Translations under genes and position numbers: made by a program
Shown here: positions 40,340-51,004 of the stretch, one piece after another
How the letters are laid out: each line of letters starts with the position of its first letter
Position numbering within the stretch: the first letter of the stretch is position 1
NCBI GenBank assembly: GCA_003508835.1
Contig: PUFA01000081.1
Coordinates: forward strand, 4,960,001-5,024,000
Direction: 5' to 3'
DNA length: 64,000 bases
From: Eonycteris spelaea
Lineage: Eukaryota; Chordata; Mammalia; Chiroptera; Pteropodidae
The notes under the pieces: model-generated
Database searches by the model: none
Told to the model about the DNA's origin: nothing
Seen by the model: the letters and a program-made list of their open reading frames with translations, nothing else

Positions 40340-40675
40340 TGTCAGCCCTTGCACAACAGCTCATTCATTGCAGTCCCTGGCCAGTTCTCACAACAAATAA
40401 GCTCATGATTCAATCCCACCCCTTGACCTGCAAACAGCAACCAAGGCTCGACTACAACAGGCACACACAACCCATATAAACGATATAACTGGAGCTCAGG
40501 TGACCAGGGAGACTGCACCACTGGGCCCCATTGGACACTTTCTACATAAAGCCACTCTACTAAGACTGGGAGACATAGCAGCCCTACATAATACATAGAA
40601 AGAGACAAAGGAAGGCAGCCAAAATGGGGAGACAAAGAAACATGCCCCAAATGAAAGAATAGAACAAAGCTCCAG
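40340..40675 (+). mobile_element. Outer L1, part 1: 5' UTR and start of ORF1
   Basis: GGGAGACTGCACCACTGGG, GACACTTTCTACATAAAGCC and AAGACTGGGAGACATAGCAG match the 5' region of a bat/carnivore-type L1 as I recall it. ORF1 begins at ATG 40624-40626 (GGG AGA CAA AGA AAC ATG follows) but already has an in-frame TAG. It is interrupted at 40675 by another L1 tail and resumes at 41204. The 136-codon - strand frame here is a shadow. Confidence 0.75.
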
Positions 40676-41203
40676 GAGAACACAGTGGCCTGCACATGGA
40701 AGCAACTGAAGTGTCCTACGATAGATGATTGGCTAAAGAAACTGTGGTACATGTATACAATGGAATATTACTCAGCCATAAGAAGAGATGAAGTACTGCC
40801 ATTTGCAACAACATGGATGGACCTCAAGATAATCATGCTAAGCGAAATAAGCCAGACAGAAAATGTTGAAAATCACATATCACTTATATGCGAGATATAA
40901 ACCTAAAAGCAACAAATGAATGGGACAAACAAGCAGAGACTCATGGATGTGGACAATGGAGTAGTGGTTACCAGTGGGTAGGAGATGGAGGAGGAGAGGG
41001 GAGGTAGACGGAGTAAAGAGGGTCAAATACAGGAGGGTGGGGGTAGGGTGAAGTGGGTAAAGGGGATCAAATATATGGTAGCTAAAGGAAACTGGACTTT
41101 GGATGATAAACACAAAATGGAATATACAGACGTCAAATGATAAAATAAACCTGAAAATTATATAATTGTATTAACCAATGTTACCCCAATAAACTTAAAA
41201 AGA
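40676..41203 (+). mobile_element. Inserted 5'-truncated L1 tail (ORF2 C-terminus and 3' UTR)
   Basis: Positions 40685-40900 translate to the C-terminus of L1 ORF2p, including W-K-Q-L-K-C-P, Y-T-M-E-Y-Y-S-A-I and I-M-L-S-E-I-S-Q. A purine-rich 3' UTR follows, ending in ACCAATGTTACCCCAATAAA and an A-rich tail. AAAGCTCCAG at 40666-40675 and 41204-41213 is the target-site duplication. The 3' terminus looks like that of bat L1 from memory. About 0.53 kb long, inactive. Confidence 0.87.
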
Positions 41204-42390
41204 AAAGCTCCAGAAAAAGAACTAAACAAAATGAAGACAAGCAATCTGCCAAATACAGAGTTCAAAACGGTTATAAGGGTGCCCAGTGATCTTAGGGACA
41301 GAATAGATGAACTCAGTGAGAATTTTTAAGAAAGATATTAGAAAAATAAAAATGGAGAGAGAAAACATAAAAAAGAACCAGTCAGAAATAAAGAATGGAA
41401 TAACTGGAATGAAGAATACATTAGAGAGAATCAACATTAGATTAAATGAAACAGAGGATTAAATCAGCTACCTTATTTAGAAGATAAGGTATCAGAAACA
41501 TGCCATCAGAATAACAAAAAGAAAAAAGAATGCAAAGAAAAAATGAGGATATTTTAAAGGGCCTTTAAGATAGCATCAAGCATACCAACATATGCATCAC
41601 AGGAGTACCAGAAAGAGAATAGAGACAGCAAGGAATTGAAAACCTATTTGAAAAAATAATAATGGGACACTTCCCTAACCTGGTGCAGGGAATAGGTATA
41701 AAAGCCTGGAAAGCGCAGGGAGTCTCAAATAAGATGACTCAAAGATGCCCATACCAAAATACATCACAACTAAAATGCCAAAAGGTTAAAGACAAAGAGA
41801 CAATCTTAAAAGCATCAAGAGAAAAGTAATTAGTTACTTATGAGGAGGCTCCCATAAGACTGTTAGCTGATATCTCAACAGAAACATTGTAGGCCAGAGG
41901 AATTGGCAGGAAATATTCAAAGTGATGAAAAGCAAGGACCTACAACCAAAATTACTCTACGCAGCAAGGCTATCACCTAGAATTGAAGGACATGTAAAGA
42001 GCTTCCCAGACAAGAAAAAGCTAAAGCAGTTCATCAACACCAAACCAGTATTGCAAGAAATGTTAGAACTTCCTTAAATAAAAAAAGATCAAAAACATGA
42101 ATAATAAAATAGCAATAACTACATATCTATCAACAATTACTTTAAATGTAAATGGATTAAACACTCCAATCAAAATACGTAAGGTGGCTGAATGAATAAG
42201 AAAACAAGACCCCTGCATATGCTACCTACAAGATACTGACTTCAGACTGAAAGACACACATGGACTGAAAGTAAAGGGATGGAAAAAGATGTTTCATGAA
42301 AATGAAAGCAAACAAACAAACGAAAAGCTGGAGTAGCAATACTTATACCAGATAAAATAGACTTAAAAAATGCTATAACAAAAAACAAGT
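41204..42390 (+). mobile_element. Outer L1, part 2: rest of ORF1 and the first part of ORF2
   Basis: ORF1 continues through GGAGTACCAGAAAGAGAATA, the CCATAAGACTGTTAGCTGAT block, AAGCAAGGACCTACAACCAA and GCTAAAGCAGTTCATCAACA, ending near TAA 42075-42077. ORF2 then begins with text encoding I-T-L-N-V-N-G-L-N-T-P-I (the endonuclease domain start). It runs only about 85 codons before jumping at about 42390 to the distal end of ORF2. Many stops and shifts make it inactive. Confidence 0.85.
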
Positions 42391-43030
42391 AAGGATCCAG
42401 TATTCCCACTTCTGGATATTTATCCAAAAAAGCTCAAAATGTGGCTTTGAAAAGACATGTGCATCCATATGTTCATTGCGGCATTATTCATAATAGCCAA
42501 GATATGGAGGCAACCTAGGTGTCCATCAATGGGTGAATAGATAAAAAAGAGGTGGTATATATAGACAATGGAATATTATTCAGCCATTAAAAAGAATAAA
42601 ATCTTGCCATCTGCAACATGAATGGACCTAGAGGGTATTGTGCTGAGTGGAGTAAGTCAGACAGAGAAAAATAAATGCCATATGATTTCACTTACACGTG
42701 GAATGTAAAGAACAGAATAAAGAAAAACAAAACAGAAACAAACTCATCGATACAGAGAACATTTTTATGGTTGAGGGGGTTTGGGAGTGTGAAAATGGGA
42801 AGATATTAAGAAATAAAATTTGTAGTTACAAAATAGTCATGAGGATATAAAGTATACCATAAGGAATATAGTAAAGTGTTGTAATAACCATGGTGTTAGA
42901 TAGGTACTGGATTTATTGGGGTGATCACTTTGTAAAGTATATAAATGTCTGATCACCATGTTTACACCTGCAACTATTAAAATATTGTATACCAACAGTA
43001 ATAGAGAAGTAAAAACCTTATTTACAAAAT
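42391..43030 (+). mobile_element. Outer L1, part 3: distal ORF2 and 3' UTR
   Basis: Begins GGATCCAGTATTCCCACTTC, then TGTTCATTGCGGCATTATTC, AATATTATTCAGCCATTAAA and GTAAGTCAGACAGAGAAAAA, all distal ORF2. It ends with the older type L1 3' UTR (CTATTAAAATATTGTATACC). Compared with a full L1, roughly the middle 3 kb of ORF2 is absent at the 42390 join. Confidence 0.82.
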
Positions 43031-44204
43031 AAAAAATCCTCAAGCCATAGAGAATTGTATTTTGGAATAATTTGATGATACAAATTGGATCACAAGAATC
43101 ATATCTCAAACATGGACTATGAATGAATATGATTAAATATTGGAATCTCTCCACAGAAGCTCTAGATAAATCCATTTCATCTTTTATGAACTGCCGAAGA
43201 GCAGTGACTGCTCAAAGACCATTTAGGCAGCACGTAAACCTGTAACAGACTGGGAAATAATCAAAAGCACAAAGGTCAAGGCAGTAGATGTGAACTCTTA
43301 TGCTCTATTTCTAGTTTGCTACCTCTTCTCTTTCTCAAGCAGGCTCAAGTAATATGAGGAATACATCTTTTCAGTCAGTACAAAGTATTATTGCCCACAG
43401 GGTCTAAGTTTTCAGCTCATATGGGCATTATCTGTAAACATAGTATCTTAGGTTTACTGGTCTCTGATAGAATCTAAGATTAACACTCCTGTTAAGTTAC
43501 AATAATGTTTGTTTCCGTCCTCTAAGCTCCAGCCCCCTTAGTGTTTTTGGGTCAGCTAGAGCAACAGTAAAGCAGGTGGTGTCTATAAGATTAGCATGTC
43601 TGATGTGCAGGTTTCATGTTTTAAAGGAATTGACTCTAAAGACAAACAGACTATTTCATAGCAAGGACCAGTCAGTCATACTTCAGTAAGGGTGAGAAGG
43701 GTAATTTGAAGAGCTTTGTTGAATTCTCCCTGGGTGTTTGGAGGAAGAAGTTATGGGGCTGTTTTTTCCTATACAACTGGGCAGTCATTGTTCCACTATC
43801 TCGAAGAACAGATTCTACCAAATACAAAATGACTCCAGTGATTGCTGACTCATTGCATCCATTTGGACAGCAGAAAGGGGAAAATATTAGCCAGTGAATT
43901 AATACATTTGTTGATCTAAAGATCACTATCTGAAAGTCTGGAACCTTGTGAAGCTGAAAAATAGCTTTCTTAAAGATAATCTTGAATATTCAGGTATAAG
44001 GTAATATGATTATATTTCTTCTAACACAAACATTCAGGACAGTTTATGTGTGGAATAAATGGTCTCATTAAAGTCACTAGAATAGTTTTCAATCTTCCTA
44101 CTAAATAACAAGCTTCTTCTGAGCAAGAGTAGTGTCATATTAATCTTTTTTGGATGTCTCACAGTGTCCAGAATCAGAGTCTACAAGATATAGAAAAAAA
44201 AAAA

Positions 44205-44264
44205 ATATATATATGTATGTATATATATATTATATATATATACACATACATATATATATATATT
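44205..44264. repeat. (AT)n microsatellite with self-complementary halves
   Basis: TATATGTATGTATATATATA and TATATACACATACATATATA halves can fold back on each other. Confidence 0.9.
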
Positions 44265-45269
44265 CCATAAACATATATTATTGTGCTTTTATATTTCCTC
44301 CTGATTAGAAGGAGAACATTTCCAGAAGTGAGAGCCCTTGCCTTAAACCATATTATCTCAGCTTTGGGTTAATCATTTATACTATTTTTTTTCCTTGAAA
44401 AAAGAAAAAATAATATTCATGATGAACAAGATAATGTAGTGACCATCAATCCTGCCCAAGAGCCTTAAGTGAAATCAAAGGTCTGTCGTAAAAGTCATCC
44501 TGAATTGTCTTTGCAAAGGGTAGGAGTTGTGCGTCTGTACAAAGCCTCACACAGTGGTGAGTGCCAATGTTTACAATGTTTACTACTACCCCTGTGTGTA
44601 CCTGGCACTAGCAGAGGCAGCCTAAAGCTCTCACAGCTGTCTGCAGCTTAAAGGAAGAAAAAAAAAAAAAAAAGAAAGCACAAATACAACCAAATGCTAG
44701 AAATGAAAAAAGATAACACAAATGATGCTTCTCTTTTTTCTTAAGCATTGTTAATTTTGGCACAAATGGTTTGAGAAAAAGAGCTTTAGAGGAGTACTTA
44801 CTAAAAAAACATAGAGCATCTCTGAGTGAAAGCCAAAGGCCATAGGCAACTGATGTTATGGAAAAGAACAGTTCCTCAGGTTTTAGAGCACTTCTGAGAT
44901 AGCACTAGGGGTGAAAATTCAATAGACCTAACTTCAAGCAATAATAGGAGGATATCAATAAAGGGAGAATATCAAAGGAGATTGTTGGCTATGCAAGGGT
45001 TATAGGGATAAATTGCAAGTAATGGTGAAATTCAGGTCATGTTTTCCTTATTTAACAAACATTTGTTCAACACATACTATGCATTGGGCTGTTACAAAGG
45101 CCTCTTATAGAAGCTTACAATCTAGTAGCTAGAGGTAAACTTTAGTAAACAGTGTGCTGTGCATATTGATTAAATCAGGAAAACTACTTTAGCCAAAAGT
45201 TTTGTCTTTTTGAATTCATTCCATTTAAAGATCACTTGACAGGGTACAAAAATTTGGGTACTCATTGTT

Positions 45270-45480
45270 TAATTTAGAGGCCTAATATTTATTGAGTGTT
45301 TAACATGTGTTTAATTATTTCCTAAACTTTTTAGTTAGGACCAAATATTGAAGGAACTAAAACTTGGGAGACGTTTTATAACTAACTCAATTTCACATAG
45401 CAAGTTAAAGGAGAGTTGGGTTTTGAACTCATGCTGTCTGAGGTGAGAACCAATATTTTGAACCGTTAATCAATTGTCCC
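45270..45480 (-). mobile_element. MIR-like element, antisense
   Basis: TATTTATTGAGTGTTTAACA, AATTTCACATAGCAAGTTAA and GTTTTGAACTCATGCTGTCT keep the antisense MIR order. Confidence 0.5.
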
Positions 45481-46099
45481 TGTTATTGAGGAGACAGAGC
45501 TAAACACACAGAATGTAAATTTAAAATTAAAGATCATATAGACAGGAGGATCATTTAGGAATGGTAGACAACACTATGCACTAGGATTTCTGAAACAACA
45601 AATTTGTGCGAGCATGAGAAATATGAGAAACAGTATTCCTTTATTGTACCCCATTATCTTGAATTCATAGCCCCCAAGTCAACTCCTTGCAGGGTTTATG
45701 TTCTACCTTCCTGCGAGGCACTGGAATCAATCATTTTCTATAAGTGACATTGCAATGACTGAGGGATTCAGAGATGTATTTTCCCTGACTCCCTTTCATG
45801 GTAATTTTTAAGATAATCTATAAGTTTTTTCACTATGGCTTTGGTTGCTTTTCCTAGGTGGCCCTCAGTGCAGGCTTATAAACTTACCAACAAATATCAA
45901 ACATGTCTATGTCCTAGACTCTCTAATGTTTCTATTGGGTGAAAATCATGCACTCCGCACACCGCTCACCTGTTTTCCAAGTCCAAATCTATGGCAGAGA
46001 CCAACACAACTTTTACAATTGGCAGGAGAGATTTAATGTTATTTTCTACCTTGAGATTTTGGTGGAACCTAATCTGCTTACGTCTGCCCTCCCAATAAT

Positions 46100-46275
46100 A
46101 GTTATTTTCAGTCTTTATTTTGCCTCAAAATTACCTGTGGACTGTTAACAGTCAACAGTCCACAGACTCCTGGGCTCTACCCCAGAGTGTCCACCAACTC
46201 AGTATATTTGGGCTGGGGCCAAAAAATATCCAACAAGTTCCCACGTGATGCTGATGTACTAGGCCAAGTACCATA
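46100..46275. mobile_element. MER5A-like hAT element with a palindromic left end
   Basis: TTTTGCCTCAAAATTACCTG, CTCCTGGGCTCTACCCCAGA, GTTCCCACGTGATGCTGATG and CTAGGCCAAGTACC follow the MER5A pattern. It contains the hairpin at 46135-46165. Confidence 0.65.
46135..46165. repeat. Perfect 12-bp inverted repeat
   Basis: CTGTGGACTGTT (46135-46146) pairs with AACAGTCCACAG (46154-46165) across the loop AACAGTC. The core GACTGTTAACAGTC is itself a perfect 14-bp palindrome. Confidence 0.95.
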
Positions 46276-46313
46276 CTGTGAGTACCATGCTGCTTAATTA
46301 GTGAAGTCATCAT

Positions 46314-46437
46314 TAAGATTATGGGCTCCAGAGCCAGATTGCCTGTTGAAAAGCCATTACCATCACTTATGAGGTCTATGGCTTTGGACATGTTATTAAA
46401 TGTCTGGGTGCCTGCAATTCTCATATGTAAAATTTGG
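46314..46437 (+). mobile_element. MIR element, left part, split by the 5S-derived insertion
   Basis: TCCAGAGCCAGATTGCCTG, CATCACTTATGAGGTCTATG and ATTCTCATATGTAAAATTTG follow the MIR consensus up to its 'TGTAAAATGGGG' point, where the 5S-derived element has inserted. Confidence 0.85.
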
Positions 46438-46439
46438 GA

Positions 46440-46572
46440 GACCTACAGCCATGCCATCCTGAACATGCCCGATCTTGTCTGATTTTGGAAGCTAAGCAGG
46501 GTCAGGCCTGGTGGTTAGTACTTGGATGGGAGACCACCAAGGAATACCATGTGCTGTAGGTGTTAAAAATAA
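46440..46572 (+). mobile_element. 5S rRNA-derived retroposed element (pseudogene or SINE)
   Basis: The body (46440-46564) matches the whole length of vertebrate 5S rRNA: ACCTACAGCCATGCCATCCT, GAACATGCCCGATCTTGTCT, AAGCTAAGCAGGGTCAGGCC, TTAGTACTTGGATGGGAGAC and GTGCTGTAGG. It has several point changes and a three-base insertion after GCCTGG. It ends TGTT and is followed by an A-rich tail that passes into a GATA tract. TAAAATTTGG (46428-46437) and TAAAATTCGG (46634-46643) form the target duplication. The internal control region is partly kept, but the three extra bases change spacing. It is a retroposed copy, not a functional 5S gene. Fruit bats are reported to have 5S-derived SINEs, to which it might belong. 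Confidence 0.88.
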
Positions 46573-46622
<50 letters not shown>

Positions 46623-46632
46623 GATAGATAAA
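46572..46632. repeat. (GATA)n microsatellite in the tail of the 5S-derived element
   Basis: About 55 bp of ATAG/GATA units growing from the A-rich tail, ending in GATAGATAAAATAAAA before the second target copy. Confidence 0.95.
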
Positions 46633-46633
46633 A

Positions 46634-46770
46634 TAAAATTCGGTAATAGGAATACTCCTCTATGGGATTATTATAAGGATTAAGTGAGTTCAGATATATT
46701 AAGTGCTTAAAAGAGTACTGGAGCTTAGTAGATTTATTAAAATATGTTAGCTAATATTTATTGTGGTTAT
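46634..46770 (+). mobile_element. MIR element, right part
   Basis: Resumes with TAAAATTCGGTAATAGGAAT, then CTATGGGATTATTATAAGGA, TTAAGTGAGTTCAGATATAT and AAAATATGTTAGCTAATATT, completing the MIR interrupted at 46437. Confidence 0.85.
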
Positions 46771-46774
46771 TGTA

Positions 46775-47451
46775 CATGGCAGGTACTCAAATGATCCACT
46801 TATGGAAATTTATATACATATCTATGATAATGTGTTTGGCATGTGGCCTCTTTAATCAGCATGAGCCACTAAGATGTAAGAGGTTACAGTAGTTTATGGC
46901 TCTTTTAGAAGGCCATTTTAGCTAAAATTTTTATTCACAGACTATATACTACCCATTGTTTGAGTTTTTTGATTATCAAATTGATACACAGAGGCAGACT
47001 ATTTAATAGTTACAAGAGCTCAGAAACAAAGCAAACATCTGTCATCGGGAAAAAAGGACCAAATGCTGAAACTTCTTCAGCATTCCCTCTTGTTAAAGGT
47101 AGAGCAGGATGCTTCTTTTCAGAAATGCTGAGAGAGCTTTGAAATAATTGTGTTGTCACCAGACCGTGGCTTGGTTTTATAACTGGCATTTCTCATGATG
47201 ATTGAAATCTGTCATCTGAATTACTACACACTTTTCATCATTTCTTCATGTGCCCACAATTATGTAGTTGTCATGATATCCTTTTGATCACCCTAGCTAC
47301 AAATTGCATACAGCAATCAGGGAATGAGAGACTCAGGAATTTGGTGCCCTCATATTGAGGCTACAACTAAAGTGTTGACTATTTGTCTTAACATAAAGTC
47401 GGGACACAGAAATAAGCAAAGGCTTCTTTTCTCTTATGTGAGAGGTTATTC

Positions 47452-47500
<49 letters not shown>

Positions 47501-49370
47501 TAAATATAAATTTATACACACACATCTTTGGTTGTATACTTGCCAAATAATGTCTATTGAAAATAAGAAAAATGCATAAAATGGAGAGTGATAAAAATCC
47601 TAGAAAGAGTGATTGTTGTATAGAGAAACATCTACTATAGAAGTGGCGTTTAAAATTTCCATTATAAATATCCAAGTCTGAACTTGATTTGAACTTATAT
47701 GGTGTTGCCTATAAAATAATGATAATGATTTCCACTTGCGGCTTGTAGAATGTCTCAGGTCTTTGCAATTATTCTGACTCCCTGATGACCAGCAGACCAT
47801 TTCTACAGCCTATTTTAGGTACAGTGTCTAACATATAATAAGTACTTGAATAAATGTAAGCTATTGATTAGAGCATATAGCTAGTCTTTATAATGAGCGA
47901 AGAGAAAGTCTGCTTTTAAATGTTACCTATTTTTCATTTGTGTAGCCTTTGGAGGCTGAGGTAAGAAGTGTTCATGAGCAAATTTTTAAAAAATAAATCA
48001 AGTTTAATTGAAAAAAAAGCTGTTTTTAAAACTTAAAAACAGTAATGTAGTAATGTAAAGTAAAGTTGCAGCTTTCAGAGTACAAAGATGTTATGATTAG
48101 CAAAGTCATTACAAGGAAGTAATTATAGACTATGAATCAAATCATACTGCTCTCCCCCAAATATCTTGACTGCAGTGTAATAGCCACTAATCTAGCCATT
48201 TATGTACCTAGCAGACCATGGCAAAGACTCTTATTATGTTTTATTTAAATTAGATAATAGTGACCATAGTTGAATGAGATCATGCTTATTTTGTTTTTTT
48301 ATTATCCATTGTCTGTGTGCGTAGGTGATTTCAACACTGTAGAAGCACTAATTTCATGTGTTGACAGTGTATTTTTCTGCGAGTGGTCTATATCATATCA
48401 GCTATGATGTGTTCCAGCGTGAACTACAGCAATTTTAATGACCCACCTCAGTTTTCTGAATGATGAATTTTCTGAATTTCAAGAGCCATCAAAAAGTTTT
48501 TATGTTTTCAGTTTGTGTAAGAAAGTAGATAAAATAATTTTCTTCTTTAGGACCAAGACAAGAATTGAAATACTAGGAAAAATCCCATGAATTTCATTGG
48601 GATTGTTTGTTTGATTTCTCCAGTTAATTATTTCCTTGTGAGAAAAATAATCTTCTCTGGAGACACTAAGAACAATTACTCCCAGGAATGTCTAGATACA
48701 ACTGCAGTGGTGTGGGAGAAAAAGAGAGACTGTTTTAATTTATTTCTCTTCTGGAAGTTATAAGATTCATATTTTCCTTCATCTCCTTTTTCTTGTTCTG
48801 TTATAAACTAGGTGAAACATTGCTGATGAGCTCAAGGCACAACATATATTTCCTTTAAAAATATCTTTCCCAATTCTTTGTGATTTTATTATTTAAATGG
48901 TGTTTATTGTGTCTAATCTGATGATTTCCAGTAAGAGGGCAATTCTAGATGAACTCTGGTATCAAGAAAAACCATAAGTCTGAAACAAGAAATCTTAAAC
49001 CTTTTGAACAGACTTTAACACCCACTTTGGGACTTTTGACTTCAGCTGAGACCTAGTGAGATCTTATGCTGTACCTAGACTCTTTAAAAGAAACCAGGCA
49101 GACAAAATAGTCCAGCAGATGGGTTATGGAAGGAAAACACTGTATTAAAAATAAACAGAACATCCACCAGGGAAAAACACCCTTGAGGAATTTTTAGTGT
49201 TTTCAATCAATCCCAGTCACTTAGTGAAATCAATAAAATGTCATCACAGTTCCAAAGAAGACTTCAAGTACGTTTAGTGAGAAGGATGGCTCCGAAATTT
49301 AAATGGAGTGTTGTTGCTATCGTGTATCGCAACACGTTTAAAAATATTTCAAGGCTGCTCTTTACAATGC
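46775..49370. other. Intron, mostly unassigned
   Basis: Contains the TA microsatellite at 47.46 kb and a MIR-like 3' end at about 47820-47870 (GTCTAACATATAATAAGTAC). No exon was recognised. Confidence 0.45.
47453..47500. repeat. (TA)n microsatellite
   Basis: About 40 bp of TA dinucleotides. Confidence 0.95.
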
Positions 49371-49378
49371 CTTTGAGT

Positions 49379-49850
49379 TTAAGACAACACACCTAGACCT
49401 CTGTCGCATCTTTTTTCCTCTGTAAATGGATATTTGGCATTTACTGCATAACCATAGATTAATTCAAAAGTGAATCCTTCCACTTTCTGAACCCTTTTTG
49501 GGTCACCTGCAACATTTGCAGATATACCAATGAGATTCGCTTGGGAATCAGTCACTTCAATTTGGAAAATATTCTCTCCAACACCCTAAATTAAATTTGG
49601 AGTAAATTTTCCTATCATAGGCCCATCCAGATCGGCAGACAATGAGGTTTTTTTTTTTAAGTAAGTATGCCAACCATGTTGTATTTTTGCCACAGTTCTT
49701 TGGAAGTTTGCAGTATCCAAACACCCTAACATCCCATTTTGGTCAAGGGCTTCCACAATGCTACCTTCAACCAAATGTGAACCAAACATAGGGGAATAAA
49801 AACAAAACAACCTTCTTCGCCTTGCATCTTTCTACCTTCACCATGTCTGT
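49379..49850 (-). pseudogene. Unidentified broken coding-like segment
   Basis: On the - strand one frame runs from about 49810 to a TAA at 49379-49381. That is 142 codons with a single internal TAG (49586-49588), which is unusual in this AT-rich intron. The translation is protein-like in composition, with segments such as S-P-M-F-G-S-H-L-V-E-G, V-E-A-L-D-Q-N-G-M-L-G, A-G-D-P-K-R-V-Q-K-V and F-E-L-I-Y-G-Y-A-V. A run of 11 A's encodes K-K-K in the middle. Upstream, at about 49850, a different frame starts ATG GTG AAG GTA, so a frameshift near 49800 is possible. I do not recognise the protein and see no clear poly(A) tail or target duplication. It could be a processed pseudogene, another captured coding sequence or chance. 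Confidence 0.4.
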
Positions 49851-49984
49851 CTCTTATCCCACTCTGTTCAGGCATCAAAGATTAGACATCTTAATCCGAG
49901 GCCTATTTTGTCTCCAACACATGCTGGTCAACTTGCTTCTTTGATATTGTCCCTTGGATTTATTCTTTCCTCTTTATTTCTTCA

Positions 49985-50160
49985 TCTTAATTCTGGCCTT
50001 CCAGCTAATAATTATTGTGGTTTTGTAGCAAAGCATTGTGCTGACTACTTTTCATACATGCTTGCATTTAATTCTTACAGAAAAACCCTGATAGGTCATT
50101 ATTCTTATATTACAAAAAAGGAAATTGAGGCTCTGTTTGAGCAAGTGACCTTGTCATAAG
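49985..50160 (-). mobile_element. MIR element, antisense
   Basis: AAGCATTGTGCTGACTACTT, ACCCTGATAGGTCATTATTC, AAAAAAGGAAATTGAGGCTC and GAGCAAGTGACC follow the reverse complement of a MIR. Confidence 0.7.
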
Positions 50161-50379
50161 ATCACCCTGATAACCGATCTACGTGGTTCCGAGAAATGGT
50201 AATAGGCTTCTGCATGGCCCCCTGGAGTCCACATGCTCAGCCTCTTAGTCTAACCTTCAGGCAATGGGCCTTTATGCAGTGACTTTTATCAGCCTGATTA
50301 ATCTCTTATTTAGAAACTCCTTTTGTTTCTTTCACTTGAGTAAAATTTTCCTCAGTTGGTATTCTAGGCTATATTACAA

Positions 50380-50680
50380 GGACTCCATTTTATATGTAGA
50401 GATGTAGTGTTTGCTAATGCTAATTCTTTTCTGTAGCTAGGTAGGTCTCTTTATTGACATGTTCCAACCACACCAGGATCTCCATTTCCACTCTCACCTC
50501 TAATTCACTCCTTATTTTTTTCTTTCCTACAGCTAGTTCCTTGCTTATATTTGTTCCTCCACATCAGCTGAAACATCTCTTTTATATTTCCCTCAAGCCT
50601 TGGTTAAACACTCATACTGTCCTCAAACATTCCTTATTCATCTGGTCTCACTATTAATTAGAATAATGAAAGCTGCTCTA
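50380..50680 (+). other. Possible diverged LINE-2 stretch
   Basis: CT-rich text with ATCAGCTGAAACATCTCTTT is loosely L2-like. The 67-codon open frame here is not protein-like. Confidence 0.3.
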
Positions 50681-50694
50681 GCAAATAGACCCCC

Positions 50695-50734
50695 AAACAT
50701 ATCAAGCTGCAAACATATCAAGCTGCAAACATAT
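50695..50734. repeat. Short tandem repeat, 16-bp unit
   Basis: AAACATATCAAGCTGC occurs twice in tandem, followed by AAACATATCA. Confidence 0.9.
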
Positions 50735-50814
50735 CATTAATCAGCAGGTGACTTTCATCCACACAGTGATTCTAGGACCCAGACTCCTCTCACTACACAG
50801 CTCTTCTGTTCCTC

Positions 50815-51002
50815 AGAGAGTGGTTCTCCCGTACCAGCAACATCAGCATCACCTGGAAACTTATTAGAACTACAGAGTATGAGATTTCATCCTAGATGTA
50901 CTGAATCAGAAACTAAGGGGATAGGGCCCAGAATCTGTGTTTGGACAAGCCCTCTAGGTGATTCTGATGCACACTAAAGTCTTAGAGTCACTACTCTATA
51001 GT
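50815..51002 (+). mobile_element. MER5A-like hAT element, nearly complete
   Basis: GAGAGTGGTTCTCCCGTACC, CATCAGCATCACCTGGAAAC, ACTGAATCAGAAACTAAGGG, AGCCCTCTAGGTGATTCTGA and TGCACACTAAAGTC follow MER5A through its length. Confidence 0.88.
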
Positions 51003-51004
51003 TT

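Larger units (their letters stand above)
43035..46095. other. Intron, mostly unassigned
   Basis: Contains AT microsatellites and old MIR/L2-like scraps. One at 45270-45480 (TATTGAGTGTTTAACATGTG, GGGTTTTGAACTCATGCTGT) resembles an antisense MIR. Another lies at 45045-45160. No exon was recognised. Confidence 0.4.

Noticed and set aside
40342..40752. 136-codon - strand frame
   Set aside because: Antisense of the L1 5' UTR/ORF1 start; composition only.
40685..40900. A 71-codon frame as an independent small gene
   Set aside because: It is the C-terminal remnant of L1 ORF2 in a 5'-truncated, target-duplication-flanked insertion.
46440..46564. A functional 5S rRNA gene
   Set aside because: Several substitutions and a three-base insertion, an A-rich tail, target duplications and no typical terminator context show it is a retroposed copy.
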